The notes: generated by a model not told the origin, from the letters alone. 64,000 nt of DNA from an uncultured Acidobacteriaceae bacterium (GCA_903842065.1 CAIMKZ010000093.1:124001-188000), one strand, 5' to 3'; numbered from the stretch's first letter, positions 34,656-43,055 are shown. Translations and numbers: made by a program.

Positions 34656-34671
34656 TGCTATCATGATAGCA
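34656..34671. promoter_or_regulatory. Palindromic operator of the FitAB-like module
   Basis: TGCTATCATGATAGCA is a perfect 16-bp palindrome 13 bases before the antitoxin start. It is a likely binding site for the ribbon-helix-helix antitoxin. Confidence 0.75.
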
Positions 34672-34684
34672 ATGGAGGTGCGCC

Positions 34685-34945
34685 ATGCCGCAGATACTGG
34701 TTCGCAATGTAGAAATGCCGCTGAAGACGCGGTTGCAGAAGCGCGCCAAGCGCAACGGGAGGAGCATGGAGGCTGAGGTGCGGGAGATTCTTCGCAACGA
34801 ACTGACGCGCGAAGAACAGGTTCCCACAGTTGGTTTCGGTTCGGCCTCAGCGGCGCTGTTCAGCGGCAGGGGTGTATGCCTCGATGAGCCGATCACTGAG
34901 TGGCGCGGATTTCCTGTAGAGCCGATCCGGTTTGACGCAGAATGA
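34685..34945 (+). CDS. FitA-like ribbon-helix-helix antitoxin
   Basis: The 86-residue protein starts at ATG 34685 behind GGAGGTGCGCC. The N-terminus (QILVRNVEMPLKTRLQKRAKRNGRSMEAEVREILRNEL) is the Arc-like RHH DNA-binding motif of FitA antitoxins. The C-terminal part ends in acidic/Pro residues that would bind the toxin. It overlaps the toxin gene by ATGA at 34942-34945. A perfect palindrome upstream fits autoregulation. Confidence 0.92.
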   Translation: MPQILVRNVEMPLKTRLQKRAKRNGRSMEAEVREILRNELTREEQVPTVGFGSASAALFSGRGVCLDEPITEWRGFPVEPIRFDAE

Positions 34946-35394
34946 TCGTCCTCGACACGAACGTGATTTCTGAGTTCATGCTTCCCCGGCCTGACGCCCG
35001 GGTGCTCGATTGGCTCGACCATCAGCCGGCATCGTCTTTGTGGACAACGACAGTGACGATCTTCGAAGTCCGCTTTGGCCTCGATACGATGCCGGCGGGA
35101 CGACGCCGAACAACGCTGACGCAAGGGTTCGAGGATTGGCTGAGTCTGGTAGTGCAGCAGCGTATTCTCCCCTTCGATGAACCGGCGGCTCGACGCGCCG
35201 CGGAACTGTCAGCCGAGCGAAAGCGAATGGGCCGCAGCGGAGAACTGCGCGACACGATGATTGCCGGGATTGTGCTGGCGAATCATGCCACCTTGGCTAC
35301 GCGGAATGTGCGGCACTTTGAGGGGATTAGGGCGAAGGTCGTGAATCCGTGGAATGAGGCAGGGACTAAGGGACTAGAAAGGCTCCTTGGTTGA
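34942..35394 (+). CDS. FitB-like PIN-domain ribonuclease toxin
   Basis: The 150-residue protein is coupled to the antitoxin upstream. PIN acidic residues are D5 (MIVLDTNVISE), E42 (TIFEVRFGL) and D104 (ELRDTMIAG). The catalytic domain appears to end near VVNPW. The last residues (NEAGTKGLERLLG) are encoded by a family D repeat, so the C-terminus has been altered by repeat insertion. The toxic activity should be RNA cleavage. Confidence 0.93.
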   Translation: MIVLDTNVISEFMLPRPDARVLDWLDHQPASSLWTTTVTIFEVRFGLDTMPAGRRRTTLTQGFEDWLSLVVQQRILPFDEPAARRAAELSAERKRMGRSGELRDTMIAGIVLANHATLATRNVRHFEGIRAKVVNPWNEAGTKGLERLLG

Positions 35395-35449
35395 GGGGCT
35401 TGCTTTCCCTGCTCCCGGAAGCGGAACCTCGGAGATAGGGGGAGTTATC

Positions 35450-36286
35450 TTAGTTCTTATTCAGCCCCATCTCCCTGCTTTGTAATTTGGTTTTCCAGCG
35501 GCTTTCCATCTGTAGAATGTCATTGTCCGTCGATGCGCTTCCCGCTACTTCGAGAATTGAAACCTGGTAATCGCTCGGCTCGCGACTCATTAACGCTATG
35601 TTTCCACCGTGTCCATCGGAAGCGTAATTCTGCCATCGTTGCCAGAACCCCTCGCTTCCACAGGCTGACCCGACATATTGCTCCCTCGTTCTTGGGCAAC
35701 TGAGGAGATAGACCCCTCTTGCTTCCTGAAGGACTGAAACCCAGTTTTTGTACATTCCGGGTATTTCGGAGACGTGAGCAATGAAGTTCAATAATCCTGG
35801 GAACTCAGGTTCTTTGAATTCGGGATGCAATTCAACAACTTCTTTGTTTTGGTTATCTGCCCTTTGAATCCACGCTCGAGTTCCATCACCCCAATCGACA
35901 TAAAGCCTGCCTGAGATGTCTGATAGCTTATCGTCCAGCCGAACGTCGTAAGTGTCGCAGGTGCCAGCTCGTTCAACGCCGTCATTGTGCGGGTTGGGCG
36001 TGTCTTCAGCCAGCACACTGCGGTATGAAGCGTAATAAATGCCAACAAACATCGTCGCTCCGCCAGGTGTTACGACGAATGAAGCCCAAATTGGCGCGCG
36101 GACAAACTTAGGACGGTTATCAAAACTCTGAATTGATTGATACAAATCAAACGCAGACGGGTTATCGCGCCACAAATCGTACGGAGTGCGGGCAGGCGCG
36201 GCTTTCTTGTCTTGATGGCGCAGAAGTATCACATGTGCGGGATCGATATCGACTTGTTTCAGGATTGAATTGAATAGGACAGGCAT
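35450..36286 (-). CDS. Protein with C-terminal GIY-YIG nuclease domain
   Basis: The 278-residue protein starts at ATG 36286 behind AAGGAGATTGAG. The N-terminal 185 residues match nothing I recognise. The C-terminal domain shows GVYLL (191-195), YVGSA (204-208), an Arg in WQRW (R217), the catalytic Glu in LQMESRWKTKL (E261) and a closing GLN (274-276). The order and spacing fit GIY-YIG nucleases. The base composition is visibly less GC-rich than its neighbours, suggesting acquisition by transfer. It lies next to a toxin-antitoxin pair. A DNA-damage, defence or restriction role is possible but unproven. Confidence 0.82.
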   Translation of the reverse strand: MPVLFNSILKQVDIDPAHVILLRHQDKKAAPARTPYDLWRDNPSAFDLYQSIQSFDNRPKFVRAPIWASFVVTPGGATMFVGIYYASYRSVLAEDTPNPHNDGVERAGTCDTYDVRLDDKLSDISGRLYVDWGDGTRAWIQRADNQNKEVVELHPEFKEPEFPGLLNFIAHVSEIPGMYKNWVSVLQEARGVYLLSCPRTREQYVGSACGSEGFWQRWQNYASDGHGGNIALMSREPSDYQVSILEVAGSASTDNDILQMESRWKTKLQSREMGLNKN

Positions 36287-36340
36287 CTCAATCTCCTTGG
36301 CTGATGAGTTATTGCTTCTGCTTTCGGAATCTCAATCACG

Positions 36341-37780
36341 TTAGTGCTTGTTTGTCCGTATTTTTCGAATCTCTTCCATTCTTGCGGCTAACTGTTTTTC
36401 GCGGCCTTCCTGGGTTGGCGTGTACCAACTGCGGCCTTTGAGGGAGTCGGGGAGGCAGTCCATGTCGGCTACTTTGTCTTGCTCGTCGTGGGCGTATTTG
36501 TAGCCTTTGCTGTAGCCGAGGTCTTTCATTAATTTCGTTGGCGCGTTGCGGATGTGGAGGGGGACGGGCTCCTGGCGGGTCTGCTCTATGTCCTGCTTGA
36601 CGGCGGACCAGGCGGTGTAAACGGAGTTGGATTTCGGCGCGAGACAGAGATAGACGACGGCCTGGGCGAGGGCGAGGTCGCCTTCGGGGTTGCCGAGGAA
36701 GTCGATGGCTTCTTTTGCCGACAGACAGAGATTGAGGGCTTCGGGGGCGGCGAGGCCAATGTCTTCAATTGCCATGCGGACGATGCGGCGGGCGAGGTAG
36801 AGCGAGTCTTCGCCAGCGGCAAACATGCGGCCGAGCCAGTAGAGGGCGGCGTCGGGATCGGAGTTGCGGACAGATTTGTGCAGGGCGGAGATGAGGTTGT
36901 AGTGTTCCTCGCCGTCTTTGTCGTATTGGAGGACGCGGCGTTGGGCGGCCTCGGCGGCGATGGTTTTGGTGATGTGGCCGGCGGGTTGAGAAAGGCTTCC
37001 CTCAGGGGCTAAAGCCCCGATTTTTTGATCGGTCGTTACGGCACGACTAAAGTCGTGCCCTTTCAAAGCCAGTTCGCTTGCGGGGGTGGCGAGTTGGGCG
37101 GCGACCTCAAGGGTGTTGTAGGCGGCGCGGCAGTCTCCGCTGGAGTAGGAGGCGATGAGGGCGAGGGCGTCGTCGTCGGCGGTGAGGTTGAGGTTGCCGA
37201 GGCCGCGGTCTTTGTCTTCCAGTGCGCGGCGGAGGAGGCCGACGATCTCGTCTTCGGTGAGCGGCTCAAGCACATAGACGCGGCAGCGGGAGAGCAGCGC
37301 GGAGATGATTTCGAAGGAGGGATTCTCAGTGGTTGCGCCGATGAGGCGGATGGTGCCGCGCTCGACGTAGGGCAGGAAGGCGTCCTGCTGGGCCTTGTTG
37401 AAGCGGTGAATCTCGTCGACGAAGAGGATGGTGCGGGAGTGGAGTTCGGAGGCCTTTTCGGCGGCGGCCATGACCTGCTTGATCTCTTTGATGCCGCTGG
37501 TGACGGCGGAGAACTCGATGAAGCTGGCCTTGGTGGCCTCGGCGATGATCTTGGCGAGTGTGGTTTTGCCGACGCCGGGCGGGCCCCAGAAGATCATGGA
37601 TGCGGTGTCGTCGCGCTCGATCTGGACGCGGAGGGGCTTGCCGGGGCCGACGAGGTGGCGCTGGCCGCTGAGCTGGTCGAGAGTGTGGGGGCGCATGCGC
37701 TCGGCCAGCGGGGCCATTGCATGGATCGGACCTTTGGTTGAGTGAAGTGGCTGGTCGAGATCGTTGTCGAAGAGGGTCAT
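36341..37780 (-). CDS. rarA: Replication-associated recombination protein A (RarA/MgsA AAA+ ATPase)
   Basis: The 479-residue protein starts at ATG 37780. Walker A is GPPGVGKT (66-73), Walker B is ILFVDEIHRFN (about 118-128), and sensor regions include GATTENPSF. The C-terminal tetramerisation part has YDKDGEEHYNLISALHKSVRNSDPDAALYWLGRM. It acts at stalled forks together with SSB. Residues about 239-265 (ALKGHDFSRAV... to ...GSLSQ) are an in-frame insert encoded by a family B hairpin repeat at the boundary between ATPase and C-terminal domain. No frameshift results. Confidence 0.94.
   Translation of the reverse strand: MTLFDNDLDQPLHSTKGPIHAMAPLAERMRPHTLDQLSGQRHLVGPGKPLRVQIERDDTASMIFWGPPGVGKTTLAKIIAEATKASFIEFSAVTSGIKEIKQVMAAAEKASELHSRTILFVDEIHRFNKAQQDAFLPYVERGTIRLIGATTENPSFEIISALLSRCRVYVLEPLTEDEIVGLLRRALEDKDRGLGNLNLTADDDALALIASYSSGDCRAAYNTLEVAAQLATPASELALKGHDFSRAVTTDQKIGALAPEGSLSQPAGHITKTIAAEAAQRRVLQYDKDGEEHYNLISALHKSVRNSDPDAALYWLGRMFAAGEDSLYLARRIVRMAIEDIGLAAPEALNLCLSAKEAIDFLGNPEGDLALAQAVVYLCLAPKSNSVYTAWSAVKQDIEQTRQEPVPLHIRNAPTKLMKDLGYSKGYKYAHDEQDKVADMDCLPDSLKGRSWYTPTQEGREKQLAARMEEIRKIRTNKH
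36998..37067. repeat. Family B double-hairpin repeat inside rarA
   Basis: Hairpin 1 is GGGGCTAAAGCCCC (37005-37018). Hairpin 2 is GGCACGACT-AA-AGTCGTGCC (37040-37059), followed by CTTTCAAA. The two are 21 bases apart. Read on the minus strand it encodes KGHDFSRAVTTDQKIGALAPE in frame with rarA. Confidence 0.85.
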
Positions 37781-37792
37781 GGTGTGACTTCC

Positions 37793-37850
37793 GGGCCTAA
37801 AGGCCCTTGTATTGTTTGCGCATCATTCAGGGGCCTGAAGGCCCCTGCTC
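37793..37850. repeat. Family B-related hairpin pair at the 3' end of the TrmH gene
   Basis: GGGCCTAAAGGCCC (37793-37806) and CAGGGGCCTGAAGGCCCCTG (37828-37847) are two palindromes. The second encodes the final residues (RGLQAPE) of the methyltransferase just before its stop codon. Confidence 0.7.
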
Positions 37851-38743
37851 CCTCCGGCTCGCTGGCGGGCGGCTTCGTAGAGGAGGATGGATGCGGCGAC
37901 GGCGGCGTTGAGGCTTTCAACGGGGCCGGGGCAGGGGATGGTGATGGCGGCGTCGGCCTGGGCTTCGATCTCGGGGGGGATGCCGTTGCCTTCGTTGCCG
38001 ATGAGGAGTGCCGCGGGCCTGGTGAGGTCGATCTCGGTGGCGGGCCGGGCCTGGTGGGCGGTGGTAGCGAGGATGGGAATCTTGGCGGCGTGGAGGCGGG
38101 CGAGGGATTCCTCCCACGTTGCGTGGAGGAGCGGCAGGCGGAAGAGGCTGCCGGCAGAGGCGCGGACGGCCTTGGGGTTCCACTCGGAGACGGTTCCGGT
38201 GAGACTGAGGATGCCGGTTGCGCCGAAGGCTTCGGCAGAGCGGAGGATGGTGCCGAGGTTGCCGGGGTCCTGAAGGCCGGTGAGTATCAGGATGAGTTGG
38301 GCGTTTTCAGGGGCTAAAGCCCCTTCTTTTTTCTGGCTGGAAGTGGCACGACTGAAGTCGTGCCCTGACGCGCGACCAGCGAAGTTGTGCCCTGATGCAG
38401 AACGGGCGAGAGGGCGATGGAGCAGCAGTTGTTCCCATGTCCAGACGGGCGGCTCGACGAGGGCGGCGATGGACTGGGGGCTTTCAGTAGAAAGTGCCGA
38501 GTTGAGTATCTCTCGCGGGGCGAGGAGGATCTCGGTATCGGGAGGCAGAGCGAGGGTGGCGAGGAGGGCTTCGGCGTCGTCGGCGGCAAAGACGGTGGGG
38601 ATGCGCAGGCTGGCGCGGAGGGCTTCGGCGAGGAGGATGGGCCCCTCGATAGCGGCCAGCGGGCCGCGGCCGGGGGTGGAGAGGGCTTGGCGCAGCTCCT
38701 TGAGATGCTGGTTCTGTTTGCTCTGGACGTGGCGGACAGGCAT
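37823..38743 (-). CDS. TrmH/SpoU-family RNA 2'-O-methyltransferase
   Basis: The 306-residue protein starts at ATG 38743; a 27-codon upstream extension is repeat-derived and rejected. The N-terminal RNA-binding domain (residues 1-100) begins VRHVQSKQNQHLKELRQAL. The SPOUT catalytic domain has GLQDPGNLGTILRSAEAFG (156-174), LLIGNEGNGI (246-255) and SLNAAVAASILLYEA (277-291), the three SpoU motifs that form the SAM knot. Residues about 115-147 contain two tandem GHNFAG/GHDFSRA units and GALAPE from an in-frame family B repeat between the domains. The target nucleotide is unknown. Confidence 0.93.
   Translation of the reverse strand: MPVRHVQSKQNQHLKELRQALSTPGRGPLAAIEGPILLAEALRASLRIPTVFAADDAEALLATLALPPDTEILLAPREILNSALSTESPQSIAALVEPPVWTWEQLLLHRPLARSASGHNFAGRASGHDFSRATSSQKKEGALAPENAQLILILTGLQDPGNLGTILRSAEAFGATGILSLTGTVSEWNPKAVRASAGSLFRLPLLHATWEESLARLHAAKIPILATTAHQARPATEIDLTRPAALLIGNEGNGIPPEIEAQADAAITIPCPGPVESLNAAVAASILLYEAARQRAGGSRGLQAPE
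38305..38400. repeat. Family B repeat inside the TrmH gene, with a partial second unit
   Basis: GGGGCTAAAGCCCC lies at about 38310-38323. GGCACGACT-GA-AGTCGTGCC lies at 38345-38364. A decayed half-copy (GACCAGCGAAGTTGTGCCC) extends to about 38393. It is in frame with the gene on the minus strand. Confidence 0.8.
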
Positions 38744-38779
38744 GGTTGGATTGTACGGCGAGAAGCTGAGCGTGGTGGA

Positions 38780-38915
38780 GCCCACCCTAGCCGCAAAAAC
38801 AAGAACGCGGCGAGGGTGGGGCACCTATTTTTGTGGTTGGTAGAGAGGGGCGGGGTGAGAGTGAACCTCTCCCCGGTCCCCAAATGCGAGGCTCCTGGGG
38901 CACCCATTTTCGTGG
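38780..38915. repeat. Two adjacent family A-like repeats (copies 7 and 8)
   Basis: First, CCCACCCT...AGGGTGGGGCACC (about 38783-38826). Second, CCCCGGTCCC...GGCTCCTGGGGCACCC (38871-38905). Both are followed by TTTTCGTGGTTGGTTGA-like tails. The span 38744-39020 has no gene apart from the leader of tsaC. Confidence 0.65.
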
Positions 38916-39020
38916 TTGGTTGATAAGCAGCTGGCGGACTTGATGGTTTGCACCGGGGGTGGTGCTGTGTTAGTTTCCGAAAATAAGCTCTTCATCAATC
39001 GGGGCGTGAGGTAAGGCGTT

Positions 39021-39665
39021 TTGTCTGCGGAGATTTTGCGCGTCCATCCCGATGAACCCCAGCCGGACCGGATCGAGTACATCGTCTCCTGCCTGCGCAA
39101 GGGGGATGTTGTAGCGCTGCCCACAGATACGTTTTACGGGCTGGCGGTGGACCCGGTGAACCTGCGCGCCGTCGAGCAGATCTACCAGATCAAGAGCCGG
39201 CAGAGGCACAAGCCACTGTCGCTGCTGATTGCCAACGTGTCGCAGGCGTACACGCTGGCTCGTGAGACGGATACAAACCTGGACAAGCTGGCGGAGAGAT
39301 TCTGGCCGGGGCCGCTGACGATTATTGTGCGGGCCGGGACCAAGCTGCCGTTGCGCTCGACGGCAAATACGGGCAACGTGGCGATCCGTGTGCCGGATGC
39401 GGCGATTCCTCGGGCGGTGGTGGAGCGGTTCGGGCTGCCGATTACGGCGACCTCCGCCAACCTTCAGGGGGCAGCCGAGTGTACTCATGCCGCGGCGGTG
39501 CGGGACCAGATTGCCGACCGGATTCCGCTGATTGTGGACGGAGGCCCGACGGGCCGCTCACAGCCGACGACGATTGTGGACCTGTCGCTGGGTCCGGGGC
39601 GCTGGGAGATTCTGCGCGAGGGAGCCATTCCGACGCACGAGATTGTGATGGCGCTACAGCGGTAG
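39021..39665 (+). CDS. tsaC: L-threonylcarbamoyladenylate synthase (TsaC/Sua5/YrdC)
   Basis: The 214-residue protein begins with TTG 39021 behind GAGGTAAGGC. An in-frame stop at 39012-39014 rules out an earlier start. The family motifs are VALPTDTFYGLAVDP, IKSRQRHKPLSLLI, the KR-type nucleotide site, and ATSANLQG. It makes threonylcarbamoyl-AMP for t6A37 of ANN-decoding tRNAs. A family D repeat follows directly after the stop. Confidence 0.95.
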   Translation: MSAEILRVHPDEPQPDRIEYIVSCLRKGDVVALPTDTFYGLAVDPVNLRAVEQIYQIKSRQRHKPLSLLIANVSQAYTLARETDTNLDKLAERFWPGPLTIIVRAGTKLPLRSTANTGNVAIRVPDAAIPRAVVERFGLPITATSANLQGAAECTHAAAVRDQIADRIPLIVDGGPTGRSQPTTIVDLSLGPGRWEILREGAIPTHEIVMALQR

Positions 39666-39667
39666 AA

Positions 39668-39704
39668 GCAGGGACTGAGGGACTAAGGGACTGAGAGACT
39701 GAGG
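39668..39704. repeat. Family D repeat, copy 3
   Basis: CAGGGACTGAGGGACTAAGG and GACTGAGAGACTGAGG form imperfect 9- to 10-base direct repeats, starting three bases after the tsaC stop codon. Confidence 0.75.
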
Positions 39705-39736
39705 CGCCAGGACTCCGGTTTCCAGTCAAAATCCGC

Positions 39737-40354
39737 ATGGTAAAACGGACCAATCCGAAACGACATGTCTGGAAGTGGCTTGCGGCGGCGGTGGCGGCGC
39801 TATTGCTGCTGACGGCGGCCTTGTGGTGCCGGTGGGTTTACGTGCAGATCGACCGGTTTGCGGGGCAGGATCAGGCGGCGCGTGCCGATGCGATCTGCGT
39901 CTTCGGCGCGGCGGAGTACGACGGCCGGCCGTCGCCCGTGTATCGCGCGCGGCTCGATCACGCGCTCGATCTCTACCGGAGGGGACTGGCGCCGCTGATT
40001 ATTACGCTGGGCGGTTCGGGCGGCGATGCCTACAGCGAAGGGCTTGTAGGCGAAAAGTATCTTGAGAGCCGGGGCGTGAACCGGCAAAAGATCATTGCCG
40101 AGACCGAGAGCCGGGATACGAAAGAGTCGGCTGCGCAGACGGCGGTGATTGCGCGAACCAACGGACTGCGGCGGGTGCTGGTGGTGAGCGACGCGAGCCA
40201 CCTGTTCCGGATCCACGCGTTTCTGTCGGCCGAGGGGCTGGAGGTGCTGACCTCGCCGCGGCCCGAGGCAGCTTCAGAGGCGCGGTTGTACAGGGTGCGG
40301 CGGATCGCACACGAGATTGTGAGCTATACGCTGTGGCGGATGGGGTTGAGCTAG
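39737..40354 (+). CDS. YdcF/DUF218-family membrane-anchored protein
   Basis: The 205-residue protein starts at ATG 39737. An N-terminal membrane span (WLAAAVAALLLLTAALW) is followed by the DUF218 fold. That part has ADAICVFGAAEYDGRPSPVYRARLDHAL, IITLGGSGGDAYSEG, TESRDTKESAAQTA and VSDASHLFR. Family members bind S-adenosylmethionine-like ligands or act in envelope processes; the function here is not established. The stop TAG is immediately followed by family C repeats. Confidence 0.88.
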   Translation: MVKRTNPKRHVWKWLAAAVAALLLLTAALWCRWVYVQIDRFAGQDQAARADAICVFGAAEYDGRPSPVYRARLDHALDLYRRGLAPLIITLGGSGGDAYSEGLVGEKYLESRGVNRQKIIAETESRDTKESAAQTAVIARTNGLRRVLVVSDASHLFRIHAFLSAEGLEVLTSPRPEAASEARLYRVRRIAHEIVSYTLWRMGLS

Positions 40355-40355
40355 A

Positions 40356-40393
40356 GCGGAGTTAGCGCGGCTAGCGGTGTTAGCGGAGTTAGC
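40356..40393. repeat. Family C tandem 9-mer repeat, copy 4
   Basis: AGCGGAGTT AGCGCGGCT AGCGGTGTT AGCGGAGTT are four 9-base units that start two bases after the stop of the upstream gene. Confidence 0.85.
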
Positions 40394-40426
40394 AAGTGAT
40401 CGGGCTCAGCCGACCTGTAGGTTTTT

Positions 40427-41302
40427 TTAGTGAAAGAAACCGAGAACGGCCAAAGCGAAGACACCTGCTGAGATGGTTGAGAGGAAGTTGACGGCGTCGT
40501 TGTTGAGCCAGCCTTTGCGTTCGAAGGTGGCTCCGAGGAGGCTGTCGAAGAGCAGGCCGAAGACTCCGCCGGCTGTTGCCAGAACGGCCATCCGGGGAGT
40601 GCCGCCGAGCGCCCAGGTTCCAACAAGCGAGACGAGGATGGCGGCGGCGATGCCGGCAAGGGTACCGGGCAAGCTGATGGCGCCGTCGGTTCCGGGAGCG
40701 GCCTTGCGCAGGGTAGTGATCATGCGCGGGTTGGCGGAGAAGAGCTGGCCCAGTTCTGAGGAGACGGTGTCGGCGGCGGCCTCGGCCAGGGCCGCTAGTG
40801 CGGCGATGAACAGCGGGGTTTGCTCGACGCCGAGATGCGCGAAGGGGCGCAGGTCCGCGAGCCATGACCGGGCAAACTCGCTGGCGAAGAGCATGGCCGC
40901 GCCGAGGTTGGCGGCGATCTGGGCGGCGGAGCGGCCGTCGTGCCTTTCCGCGGTGCCGAGTCGCAGTTTCCGGGAGCGGCCGATGCGCGTGGAGACGGCG
41001 GCGAGGATAGAGACTGCGAGCAGCGGGATCAGGGCCGTGAGCCAGGGCTGATAGGGGAAGCGGGCCGTTGAAAACATCAGGCTTGCGGTGAGGAACAGGC
41101 CGGAGATGGCGGCAGTCGAAGTGGCGGCCCCGGCCAGGCGGGTAAGGACGGCGAGGAGCAGGCTGAGGCCGATGGTCCACAGGGCGACGGGGAGCTGCTG
41201 CGCTGTCCACCACTGGGTTTTGAACAGGACATCGACGGCGGCCGCGGGCAAAACGGCCACGAGGATCAGCTTCGATTCCCAGTCCAGGCTGTTATCGGTC
41301 AC
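40427..41302 (-). CDS. DUF92 (TMEM19/VTE6-like) integral membrane protein
   Basis: The 291-residue protein is assigned GTG 41302. The GGAGGT box is almost adjacent to it, so a slightly later start is possible. Seven or so hydrophobic spans are visible. The family signature region is ALAEAAADTVSSELGQLF (about 168-185), then TDGAISLPGTLAGIAAA. Plant VTE6 is a phytyl-phosphate kinase, but bacterial members are mostly uncharacterised. The expected location is the inner membrane. Confidence 0.85.
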   Translation of the reverse strand: MTDNSLDWESKLILVAVLPAAAVDVLFKTQWWTAQQLPVALWTIGLSLLLAVLTRLAGAATSTAAISGLFLTASLMFSTARFPYQPWLTALIPLLAVSILAAVSTRIGRSRKLRLGTAERHDGRSAAQIAANLGAAMLFASEFARSWLADLRPFAHLGVEQTPLFIAALAALAEAAADTVSSELGQLFSANPRMITTLRKAAPGTDGAISLPGTLAGIAAAILVSLVGTWALGGTPRMAVLATAGGVFGLLFDSLLGATFERKGWLNNDAVNFLSTISAGVFALAVLGFFH

Positions 41303-41409
41303 ACCTCCATGTTAGCCGGTGGGCCGGGCGAGGGGTTCGATGGTTGATTCGGGGAAGAGAATACCGAGCCGTCTGATTTACAATCACGAGGTAAGCAGGA
41401 AGATTTGGA

Positions 41410-42987
41410 ATGAGGCTTTTAGGCATGAGATCAGGCCGGGGACGGCTGCTATGGGCCGGAGTGGGCGGGGCAGTGGCCGCCGCTGTCGCAATTTCGGGTT
41501 GCGGTAACAACTACCGACCGGTGGTTACGCCGATAACGTCAAGCGGTCCGGCGTCGCAGATCAGCGCATATGCCGTGGTGGTTTCGGCTCCCTCGACGTC
41601 GACTGCGGGAGTGGCGACGATCATCGACTACTCGGGCGATACGATCATGGCGCAGGTGCCGATAGGCCCCGGTCCGACGGCCTTCACGATCGACGAGTAC
41701 GGTAGCACGGGCTATACCTACAACACCGATCACACGCTGTCGAACTTTCCGATTTCGACGTCGCTTCAGGCGAAGAACGTGAGCTCCTCCACGCTGCCGG
41801 TGAGCGCCCAGCCGCTGAACATCAGCGCGCCGCCGAACAATCTGTGGATCGGCAATCTAGCCAGCAACACGGTGGATACGTTCACGGGTACTCCGGCGTC
41901 GCTCAAGCTGTCGATTCCCATGGCGCCAGCCAGCATGCCCGTGTATGTTGCGGGTTCGCCGTCGGGCAATGGCCAGCGTCAATATGTGATCAACCAGAAC
42001 ATCCCAGGCGCTACGGGCGTGGAGTGCAATCTTTCGCCGCAAACGCAGCCGGCAGGTGTTGTGACGCCGGTTGAGGTGGCGTCGAGCACGACCGATCTTC
42101 CGATAGCGGTGGGCAAGTGCCCTGTCTTCGCGGTGCAGTCACCCGATCAGCGGCGTTTGTTTGTGCTGAATCGCGGCGATGACACGATTACCGTGATCAA
42201 TTCGCAGAACAACACGCTGAACGCCTGCACGCCGTTTACGAATCAGAACGGCCAGCTGGTGAACTGCCATCCTGTGCTGCCGCTGTCGACCACGGCGGTG
42301 ACGTCCACGGGCGTTACGCCGGTGAACGGTACAAGCGGAATGAAGGCGACGGCCGGCCCGGTGTATGCCGAGTACAACATTGCCACCAGCCAGCTAGTGG
42401 TGGCCGACTACGACGGCGGAACGATCAGCGTGATCGACGTGAGCACGGACCAGTATGGCAACGATGCTCCGACCTTCGGCACGACCTATACGATCGCGGT
42501 GGGCAAGAATCCGGCCAGCGTGACGGTGCTGTTTGACGGATCGCGGGCCTACACGGCCAACCAGGGCGACTACACCACGGGCTGCGCGGTGTCTTCGTGC
42601 AACGGTTCGGTGACGATCGTGAACCTGTCGAGCCACACGATCGAAAAGACACTGCCTGTGGTGGGCGTTCCGCGCACGGTGGTATCGACGCAGAACTCGC
42701 TCTACGGCAAGGTTTATGTGGCTTCGTCGAACAGTCCGTATCTGACGATTCTGGCTACCCAGACCGATCTGGTGACGACGACGGTGCTGGTGCCGGGAGA
42801 GATCGTGGATGTGCGCGCGACCTTGCAGAGCGGGGGGCAGCAGTCGGTTGCAACCTACTATGGGAGCATATCGATCAACAACCCGAACTTCAGCAGCAGG
42901 ATTCCCGGCTACGGGCAGCCCTGCAATCTGCCTCCGGGGCTGATGAGCGCCTCTTACACACTGGCGCAGTGCGCGAAGTTGCCGTAG
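41410..42987 (+). CDS. Secreted lipoprotein with YVTN-type beta-propeller repeats
   Basis: The 525-residue protein starts at ATG 41410; ATG 41425 is an alternative. A lipobox (VAISGC) gives a lipidated Cys near residue 31. The mature part is Ser/Thr/Val-rich with repeated beta-propeller blades such as RRLFVLNRGDDTITVINSQ and SQLVVADYDGGTISVIDVS. Further blades are SRAYTANQGDY and GKVYVASSNSPYLTIL. Propellers of this kind mediate binding; no enzymatic motif is visible. It is probably surface- or periplasm-exposed. Confidence 0.85.
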   Translation: MRLLGMRSGRGRLLWAGVGGAVAAAVAISGCGNNYRPVVTPITSSGPASQISAYAVVVSAPSTSTAGVATIIDYSGDTIMAQVPIGPGPTAFTIDEYGSTGYTYNTDHTLSNFPISTSLQAKNVSSSTLPVSAQPLNISAPPNNLWIGNLASNTVDTFTGTPASLKLSIPMAPASMPVYVAGSPSGNGQRQYVINQNIPGATGVECNLSPQTQPAGVVTPVEVASSTTDLPIAVGKCPVFAVQSPDQRRLFVLNRGDDTITVINSQNNTLNACTPFTNQNGQLVNCHPVLPLSTTAVTSTGVTPVNGTSGMKATAGPVYAEYNIATSQLVVADYDGGTISVIDVSTDQYGNDAPTFGTTYTIAVGKNPASVTVLFDGSRAYTANQGDYTTGCAVSSCNGSVTIVNLSSHTIEKTLPVVGVPRTVVSTQNSLYGKVYVASSNSPYLTILATQTDLVTTTVLVPGEIVDVRATLQSGGQQSVATYYGSISINNPNFSSRIPGYGQPCNLPPGLMSASYTLAQCAKLP

Positions 42988-43009
42988 GCAACAGGACAAA
43001 GTATTCAAG

Positions 43010-43045
43010 AAGGGTCATTCCCGCGTGGGGATGACCCTTTGGTTT
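43010..43045 (+). terminator. Intrinsic terminator after the propeller lipoprotein
   Basis: AAGGGTCATTCCC and GGGGATGACCCTT pair over 13 bp with one G-T wobble. The stem is followed by TGGTTTT. It lies 10 bases before the tlyA start, so tlyA is transcribed by read-through or from a promoter within this segment. Confidence 0.75.
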
Positions 43046-43055
43046 TGGGAGCGAG

